This document shows, piece after piece, positions 56,832-64,000 of a DNA stretch of 64,000 nucleotides (its first letter is position 1; every line of letters begins with the position of its first letter). The stretch is from Pestalotiopsis fici W106-1 (lineage: Eukaryota > Ascomycota > Sordariomycetes > Amphisphaeriales > Sporocadaceae). Both the position numbers and the translations under genes were made by a program. The notes below the pieces were generated by a model that was given only the letters and a program-made list of their open reading frames with translations, was not told the origin of the DNA and made no database searches. The stretch is taken from the NCBI RefSeq assembly GCF_000516985.1, contig NW_006917099.1:2248685-2312684 (forward strand), given 5' to 3'.

Positions 56832-58253
56832 ATGGCAACAGACAGCCAGCCAACGACGCCATTGTCACCATGGAGGAACGAGCGCCTCTCATCGTATTCA
56901 ACGCCATCAGGAAGCCCGATGGCATCGCCCGTAAGACAAAGAGCGCTACAAAATACTTTGGGGCGTCCTGGCTCCATCAGCCTTGCGGGAGATCAGCAAA
57001 GGCGTCCAAGTTGTAACATTAGCATCGATCGGATCAGAGCCGGAAGCATTTTTAGTCCGGCGGAGAGTACTGACCATGAAAATGTTGAAGACGGCGAGGA
57101 CGAATCCAGGAGGTCGAGTTTGGCGACAGCAGTCGAGGAGATTCCTGAAACACCCTGCAAAGAATTGCGCCCAGAGCGCAAAGATCGGTTCGAGGGTGTG
57201 AGGACGTGCCTATGTAAGGTTCGAACCCCGATACTCGTCGTGGTGTTATCGATTTTGGTGGTGTGGGCAACAAATGTTGTTGGAATAACGTATCTGTCTA
57301 ATATCATTTATCGGGCTTGTCAGATGCCCGGCGTGCCTACCATTGCCTCGCAATTCCCAATGGGTTTGTGCAGCTTGGCACCACCGTCAGACCAAACCTT
57401 TGCCAAGGTGTTGGATGCCCAAGTCAAGTACGAAAAGATATTCAAGTACATCGAGAAGCGGGCGACTCTTCCGGACAGGATGACCGAGACTGCCAAGAGA
57501 GTAGACACCAAAGTCGATCAATCGAGTTTTGACGAGGAAAGAAGTGAGACGCCTACTATCTACTCTTTAGAAAGTAAGTTTTTCCATAGTGCCGAGTTTA
57601 GTCACGCCGTGCTGGACCTGGGCTCCTTTCTAAAGCAGGCCAAAGAGACGGCGCAACGGCTCGTGGTTGCAAACCAGGTGGCCAAGGCATCTCTGCAGGC
57701 TCTCATATCGAAAAAGACCCGCTGGAAATTCCTCAACACGGACCCGTTTCGTACTTGGGAAGTCTCGAAGATTCACGATGGCCTCACAGAAACCTCGATG
57801 GAGCAGATAATTCTGGTCATTGACCGGGCCGAGGTGGCCAGAAAGAAGATTGAGGATCTCGAGGATGGGATTCAGACCACCGAGACGAGCACTGTATACG
57901 GCCACTTTCCTGCTCGAGACTTTTCGGTCCATCTACAAGAAGCGCACGCACTCCTTGAAATTGTCAGAGACGGCACTGAAAAAATCAAGAATGACATTTC
58001 CAAGGCGCAAAAGCACTGTCGTTTCTTCAAAAAGGCATCGCATACGGACAAACAGAAGATGGAACTAGAGTCCATGATAACAATATGGACCAACCAGTTG
58101 GATCATAACATCCGTTTATTGGGCGAGGCGTTGAAGGGGCCACGATTTGTGGAAGCCACTGCATCATCCAAGACATTTGGCACCATTGACCCCTTATTCA
58201 CAACGACTCCGTCATTAACACCAAGTCTTTCTCCAACAAGTTTCGATACATAA
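56832..58253 (+). CDS. Single-pass membrane protein with coiled-coil ectodomain, unknown function
   Basis: An intronless gene for 473 residues that I do not recognise. A Ser/Pro/Arg-rich N-terminal region of about 130 residues (several SP and RRPS-type phosphorylation-like sites) precedes one membrane helix (about 133-155). The region after it is long, charged and helical (KVLDAQVKYEKIFKYIEKR, SHAVLDLGSFLKQAKETAQR, LDHNIRLLGEALKG), ending in a Thr/Ser/Pro-rich tail. It has four cysteines near or after the membrane helix. No signal peptide, so a type II orientation is likely. The start is the first ATG of the frame. The architecture resembles other uncharacterised Pezizomycotina membrane proteins. 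Confidence 0.75.
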   Translation: MATDSQPTTPLSPWRNERLSSYSTPSGSPMASPVRQRALQNTLGRPGSISLAGDQQRRPSCNISIDRIRAGSIFSPAESTDHENVEDGEDESRRSSLATAVEEIPETPCKELRPERKDRFEGVRTCLCKVRTPILVVVLSILVVWATNVVGITYLSNIIYRACQMPGVPTIASQFPMGLCSLAPPSDQTFAKVLDAQVKYEKIFKYIEKRATLPDRMTETAKRVDTKVDQSSFDEERSETPTIYSLESKFFHSAEFSHAVLDLGSFLKQAKETAQRLVVANQVAKASLQALISKKTRWKFLNTDPFRTWEVSKIHDGLTETSMEQIILVIDRAEVARKKIEDLEDGIQTTETSTVYGHFPARDFSVHLQEAHALLEIVRDGTEKIKNDISKAQKHCRFFKKASHTDKQKMELESMITIWTNQLDHNIRLLGEALKGPRFVEATASSKTFGTIDPLFTTTPSLTPSLSPTSFDT

Positions 58254-59037
58254 ACTTTTCAAGGCAGATTCTGAAAAAGGATGAATGAATGATCGCTCTC
58301 AATTTTCGGTCAATACTGTATATGATTCATGGTAGCGATACTTGACTAGTTTTGAACTCAGACCTTTCCTCGACTTATGTCGTCTCCTTCCAACATGTGA
58401 GAGCTTGATCATACTCTTGTAATACTCTCATGGACGGCTTGGACTTGGATTCAAGTAAGACCCAATTAACAAGTCAATATTATAGCAATGCGTCATGAAT
58501 AGGGGCATTGAATATCACCACGAGGTTTGCTTGGCACTCATTCTGCAAAGTCGTAATACGTCACCCCAGACGGGGGATCGAAATCTCCACATCCAAATCT
58601 GGTATGCCAAGCACAAATATAGAGGGGGCATAACGACAAAGGGAAAAAGGAGGATACCTGTTAGGGAAGAAGGATTCACTGCTCCATTGCCGCAATGCTT
58701 TAGTTGGTTCGGCACTTCTCGCAGCCAAGGCTCTCCTCAAAGATGAGACGGATAAAATTCAGGGGAAGTTGTGCCTAGGATTTACAGTTAAGTTTGAAAG
58801 TCACAGCACATGGAAGAAATCTCGGCAGTTTGCTTCCTATGGATGATTTAGTCAGCATCTGGCTTGAGCAGCCATGCTCCAGCAGAACTTTTTTTTTAGA
58901 GTTTTGACACTTGACTGGATATCAATGTTTATGACTAAAGTTCAAGATGACAAAAGAGACGCTTGCTTGATTTATTATTATATGCTGTTGTTTTTATGGA
59001 GTAGGCACTCCAATTGCTCCTTTCTTGCTTGGAGCAT
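58254..59037. other. Convergent spacer
   Basis: 784 bp between convergent genes. AT-rich; no gene seen. Confidence 0.5.
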
Positions 59038-60422
59038 CTAATGATGGTGACGTATCGAGCTAGAGCCCATCCTCTCCAAATCGCTGCTGTCCTCGACCGA
59101 CACGGAGATCTCATTGGTCTGCGTAATGATATGCTTTTGACTGTCCGAGTCATCTCCAAGCTCGATCCAGTTGCCGTGGTGGTGGTTGTTGTTGTTGCCC
59201 TTGCTGGCCTCGATGACGGTATTGTTGCCGTTGCGGCTCAGGTTGCTCATCTTGACGCTGCGGCTCATCTTGCCCGTGTGGCTCCGGCCCTTGCCCCCGC
59301 CAATGGTCTGCGTGCCCACGCCCGAGCCCGAGCGCGGGTCGTAGGAGCCTCCCTTGGACGACTTGTCGAGGATGCTCTTGACGAAGCGGCGCAGAGCCGG
59401 GAGAGATCCGGCAATGATGCCAACACCACACTCGATTTCGGACCAAATGACAATGTTGGCGACCTGGTCTAAAGAAGGGATTAGCTCTGCTGTACTCTCA
59501 GGCCAGAACAAGATCGTTCTACTCACAGTAGGTATCAGTCGGTGCTGTGTAAGCGCTGAGGTACGGTAGGCGGACAATGGTCGTAACACTGGCGACAGCA
59601 CCCAAGGCCAAAATAGCGGCCACCGAGATCTTGAGTTTGCGCTTCATCTGCAGGTTCCACACAATGAAGCAGGGGATTATGGCACAAGCCCAGTCCGTGA
59701 CAATGGAGGATGCCGAGACGTAGTAACTCAGATTCTGAACAATGTTTCCCGTCATGCAGTAACCAATATTGATGTCGGCCTGGATGACCGGATCCCAGTT
59801 CTTCGCCATTGGCTGGCAAGTAATGACGACGGCAATGAAGCCAACCATTGCGCTTACGGTAGCCAGAACCATGACGGCCCAGAGAAGTAGTCGGTATTTA
59901 ACTTCGCTGGTAATTCGAAAAAGGGAGAAACAGATGCTGCATTTGATAAAGGGCAGACACCAGGCGTAAGTGATTTGCCACAAGATGAGATACTGCACAA
60001 GTCAGCCCGAGGATCATCTCTGGAGGTGTTGTCGCTTATGTACCATGACGACGGCCGATTTGTTCCAGTCCGTCAAGTCTTCTCGGGCATCGTGACTACC
60101 CAAGCTCGCATAAACGTCGAGACACGCAAAGATGGAGTCTGTCGTGAAAAGACCCTGCGAAACAAGACAAGTTCAGTATTAGTCTTTTGAAACCCCGACT
60201 CAGGCCTTTCAAATATCCGACACTTACCGTTGCAATCACCATCAACCAGTCGTCAATTCCAGTGGCACCAGACTCGATTCGCGCAAACATTCGCAATGAT
60301 ACGGCGAGGAGTGATACAATGGTTAAAAATATCGTGATACCCAAGCAGGCCATGCCGAGTCCATCGACATTGGTGAGCCAGTTGGGCGTCATGTCGGTGA
60401 AATAAACGAGATCGTCGGCCAT
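59038..60422 (-). CDS. Seven-TM fungal rhodopsin-domain protein (Pth11-related, no CFEM)
   Basis: A 400-residue integral membrane protein. The minus-strand exons are 60422-60228, 60154-60044, 59992-59527 and 59468-59038. Seven hydrophobic segments fit the fungal rhodopsin domain: GMACLGITIFLTIVSLLAVS, the LMVIAT segment, QITYAWCLPFIKCSICFSLF, LLLWAVMVLATVSAMVGFI, the SIVTDWACAIIPCFIVWNL segment, ISVAAILALGAVASVTTIVR and VIWSEIECGVGIIAGSLPAL. Family hallmarks include RxxARIESGATGIDDW, FSLFRI and the cysteine-rich extracellular loop. There is no N-terminal CFEM domain. The C-terminus (from about residue 305) is cytosolic, Ser/Gly/Asn/His-rich with NNNNHHHG. Related proteins signal surface or nutrient cues; ligand unknown. 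Confidence 0.88.
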
Positions 60423-62040
60423 TTTGACGACACAGTCGCAACTTTCGCCCCAAGACAATGAAAGAAGAACAAGAAGAAAAAAAAAAAGAGGGAAATCACA
60501 AGCAATTGTAAAGCGTATAAACGAGAGACTACTATGCAGGCGAAACGAAAGACTCTCAAGCCGGTAAGAGTCCAAAGTTTTAATACATAGAGACTACACA
60601 GATCCCAATGCCCAGACAATAGCTGTATATTAGACATGTAATATCATCAACATCCCCTTGAGATATTCCGACGACAAATCTGCCCGAATAGGTGGGTTGA
60701 GACTCGATGTCTACTTGAGGAAAGCCCCGTTTTTCTTCTTCTTCTCGCCATGCGTACTTTGTACCTGGTCCCCAGTTCCCAACGTCCAAGGAAATTATAA
60801 TTGCATGAGCCCTCATAGATGTTCGGCAAGGGTTGAAGGAAGGGAATTTAGTCAATCCTTTCCGGTTGTAGCATGTATCAAGGGTTCCTAGTCCTGGAGC
60901 ATCAAACGGCCAAAGCTGGGAGGGTTCATTGGAAGAGACTGGGCATGTTGGAATGGAAGAAACTCCCCTTGTCTAGCCGCCTCAAAAGTTGTAAGGGTTA
61001 TGCTTGAACTACGAGACTTACCCAACCTGGAGAACCAAGGAACGGACCAAAATACTGCAGTACTGTATAGAAGAGGCGAAACCCCAAGTATTGACAATGA
61101 ATATGAAAGTGGCACTATGGCTTTCCATCATTGACCACTCGGGCTTACTTGGAGACTTTCGGCCGAAATTGTTCCTGAAGTCGACCGCGGGCAACGTTTT
61201 ACTCCACCACGGCCATTTGTGAATGCCCACCGCCTTGGTCAAGGAACATCGCTACATACATGTGGCGGTATGGGGCCAGAAGGAAGTGGAAAAGACGAAG
61301 AATGAATATTCCCAGCTGAAGAAAAGCGTGGCAAGGCCTATCGGAAGTACTCTACCGTGCCCGCGGATCTCAGGCCGTCCGATCAAGCAGGTCCAAGGGA
61401 GAGCCAAATTGCCGACCTCATCCTCATAAGCGAAGCTGTAACTATCACAAGCACGCGACAACTAACAAAAGGTTCGGATAGCTGTCGGTAGCCAGGACCC
61501 CTTGCCGAGACACACATTCATTGCAGTGGGAAACTGGAGCATGGTTCGCACAAGTGCTTGTGTCAGGACAAAAGGAGACTTTGTCGCGCTCCCACGAATC
61601 AAAATTCACGTTGTGAGAGAGGCCGGGACCGAACCGTCCAGATTCCATCTGGTACGCTAGGTTTCGTGGTCTCTCGAACAGGGACCATTGAGACAGAGGG
61701 CTGTAGAGGATCCATTTACCGTTGAGATTCACCTAACCAACGGCCCCATTTCATATCCAGTTTTACGGGTAATACTAATAAGGCTCAACTTGGCGGCGGC
61801 TCCTTTGCACGAAAACCATCGCGTTCCCATTCGTCCATTTTTTCACTGAGCTTGAAGAAAATGATTGCCTCATCCGGAGTTGAAACCTAGTCGTCGAAAA
61901 GCCAATGGCCGGGGATTATACAAGTCCAAGTGGGACAAGCAAGGTGTGCATGGTTCGATTTTCTCAGGCAGTGGAACTCCCATGGCCGATATGAGCTTCC
62001 TCGATTGGCCAGGCTGACATAACAACCAACCCCCTGCAGC

Positions 62041-62060
62041 TAATGAGGTGCTCCTCATTA
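62041..62060 (+). repeat. Perfect 8-bp inverted repeat, 4-nt loop
   Basis: TAATGAGG and its exact complement CCTCATTA flank the loop TGCT. No gene, terminator or mobile-element end is evident next to it. Confidence 0.8.
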
Positions 62061-63872
62061 CATATTGTAGTAGTTGGTGCTGGCTTAGGTGATCTTCAGA
62101 TCCACCCTCTTGTATGGATTTTTCTCTCTTCTAGTCTCTTTGTCTGCGGCATTACCCTGAGTTCTATACTTGTCAACGGTTAATATAATTGCTACTGACC
62201 TAGTGTAGCGTAGTGCCACTGCCAGCAGACGCTAAATAAGCAGCAGTATTATGTTCTTAGGCTAGTAGTAGCATCATTATAACCTTGTATATTATTATGA
62301 TATCGTCCAAATCACGAGCTAATCTGTTTGTCGGATTTCAACATGCACAAGTAAATAAATCTGCACGGGCGGTCAATTTTACACGTGTCGCAATATGCCG
62401 CGTATTGTCCAAAGACATATCCGCAAGACGCTCGCCCCTAATACTGTACTCCGCCAGAGTGCAAAAAATACTTAATCATGGGGGACCCGAGTGGATACAG
62501 TTCTCCATCCGGGAGCTGCGCCTACGGGAGGCGGGAGAGATGCCGGTACGGAATAGAGCTAAACCACTGGGCAAAACTAGTAGGGGTGTCGGAGGCAGGG
62601 CTGGATTGGCCGCTGCCGGCAGGATTTCAAAGAGCATAATAGTATTCGGGGCCCTGCAACACGGGGTTTAGGTCCGAACAGTGCAATGATCGGCACGTTT
62701 GAGTGGAGGCGAGTATTTTAGACGAGATACTCGCAAGTTTGTGAGCCCTAGAACAAGCTCACGACAAGACAAGCTGTCGCTGCGAGAGAGGTTTCACCAC
62801 GACAAGCGAGTGAACAAAGTTACCAGCCAAGCAAGTCCCTTAGGTAGCACCGCGACTTTGGATGATCTGATGAGTTGAGGGCGATATGGTTATACGTTAT
62901 TCCTCGAGTCTAGAACAATCATGAGAAGTTTTCTGACAAGAGCCGAAAGGATTCGCATTGCCGCCGCACCCTGATTGATACGTGGCATACCATCTCCCTT
63001 GCTTGGAGATTTCTGCAACTCATAACCTCCTCTTTTATTTCCGACGCATCGGAATTGCGTGCCGCAAAATAGAAGTTCTAGAAAAGAATAGAGAAAGATG
63101 GTGGAATATTGGCGTTCATTACTGAAAAGGGAAGACGAATACATTCAAATCCCGAGATTATACAATGGAGTAACAGTCAATGAATCCATTTGCCTGGGTC
63201 ATAACTAGCAGGCATTCTAATCCCCCTTTAAAGAGACTCTCCATCTGCTCAATATCTGTCAAGGAATCCTATTGCACCCAAGTCTGATGCTGTAGAGTAT
63301 TGTGTATGCCATTGCCCAACTCGCAAACCAGGGGTCATTGAAACCAGCCAGCCAAAGCCAGGGTAACCTCTCTCGTGTGGAGGAAACATTCTTGGCGGGG
63401 GTTTACGGCGGTGGCTTTCAAGGCTGACAAGGGTTTTCGGTTTCATCGATCGCCAGGTTACTCATGCTTGCCGGGTGCATCATAATCATATGCCGGCAGC
63501 AAAGTTTTTGGAGCGGTTATCAAAGGTCTCATAAGGGGCGCGCGACAGAAGCCAAGGAGTCAATATTCAAGGCCTAGCAACGCCCATGGAGCTGTTTAGT
63601 GAAAAAATGACTTGGAGTCAACGTATGAGGACCAAATCAAGACCCCCATTTCCAACGGTTTCCCCAGTCAAGTCCCACCCTTTTCTCCGCTCTCCGCCAT
63701 ATGAATGGGTGCGCTTCAAGACATGATCTCTATAATTGGTTGAAGCCCATATCCATCAGCACCCTCGTCTCCACAGTCTGATCAGACCAATGTCAGGGAC
63801 CAGATATGCTCTTTGGTCCTGGGCTCTGGGCAATAGTCAGCGAGACACTGCAGCTCGACTTGCCGATGGCCT

Positions 63873-63879
63873 TATATAG
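63873..63879 (+). promoter_or_regulatory. TATA-like box of the right-edge gene
   Basis: TATATAG lies about 110 bp before the ATG at 63988, followed by a CT-rich tract (63945-63970) of the type found at fungal transcription starts. Confidence 0.45.
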
Positions 63880-63987
63880 ATTCGATAATCCCCAAGTCGT
63901 GTGAAGAAGAGTATTCCGCAATTTTCCAAGCAACTCAATCATCAACTCTCTCTACTTACCCTTGTTATTTCTTAAATCACCATAAAG

Positions 63988-64000
63988 ATGGCCGGCGTTG
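63988..64000 (+). CDS. Start of a gene cut off by the window edge
   Basis: ATGGCCGGCGTTG follows a leader-like A/C/T-rich stretch (ending CACCATAAAG, A at -3). Only MAGV can be read, so no product can be named. Confidence 0.4.

Larger units (their letters stand above)
60423..63987. other. Gene-free region, 3.6 kb
   Basis: No gene supported on either strand. The left end is the promoter of the rhodopsin-domain gene, the right end that of the gene starting at 63988. A short perfect hairpin lies at 62041-62060 and AT-rich sequence with many TAGTA/CTAGT words at 62190-62300. No tRNA or 5S gene was found by eye. Confidence 0.5.

Noticed and set aside
57219..57229. GGTTCGAACCC, resembling a tRNA B-box
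   Set aside because: Lies inside the coding sequence of the 473-residue membrane protein; no A-box or cloverleaf around it.
1..64000. CRISPR arrays, bacterial-type operons or riboswitches
   Set aside because: The DNA is fungal nuclear sequence; no regularly spaced direct repeats or bacterial signals were seen.

Overview
The window is nuclear DNA of a filamentous ascomycete (Pezizomycotina). Short GT-AG introns of about 40-100 nt with CTAAC/CTGAC-like branch sites, gene-sized spacing on both strands, and families typical of moulds (HET domain, NACHT-type NLR, Zn2Cys6 factor, fungal rhodopsin-domain receptor, Alt a 1-like secreted protein) support this. A Sordariomycete, perhaps Hypocreales, is my guess from general protein character; I cannot prove a genus from the sequence alone. 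Twenty protein-coding loci are called with exon structure, plus two clipped genes at the edges. Every multi-exon model was checked for reading-frame closure.

Layout. 1-1135: 3' part of a Urc1-type (GTP cyclohydrolase II-like) uracil-catabolism gene that needs a 4-nt microexon. 4391-4879: small Ser/Arg-rich protein. 6320-7566: ribosomal protein eS1. 8770-9703: Rab GTPase, convergent with an ABHD11/Imo32-like mitochondrial hydrolase (9928-10923). 12068-14580 and 15366-17502: a Zn2Cys6 regulator followed by a 14-TM MFS exporter.

17829-24116 is the accessory heart of the window: a HET-domain gene, interrupted by one in-frame TGA, lies head to head with an intact SesB-lipase/NACHT NLR. The NLR message carries an upstream ORF overlapping its start codon. 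This looks like an allorecognition or immunity locus with one partner silenced or conditionally expressed.

24637-39832 is housekeeping: cytosolic asparaginyl-tRNA synthetase, the four-RRM protein Mrn1, a histidine acid phosphatase and a mitochondrial PPR protein. A gene-poor 5-kb stretch (30002-35052) lies inside this block. 40336-41008 encodes a mitochondrially targeted protein made of tandem seed-maturation-protein-like repeats. 41134-45537 holds a head-to-tail duplication: two single-pass membrane proteins with a six-cysteine PAN/Apple-like ectodomain, identical intron layout and recognisably homologous promoters.

47303-58253: SUR2 sphingoid-base C4-hydroxylase, TCTP, a proline-rich Aim3-like protein divergent from the kinetochore subunit Mtw1/Mis12, a small secreted Alt a 1-like protein, and a single-pass membrane protein. 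59038-60422: a rhodopsin-domain seven-TM receptor. The remaining 3.5 kb is gene-free up to a start codon at 63988 whose gene runs off the window.
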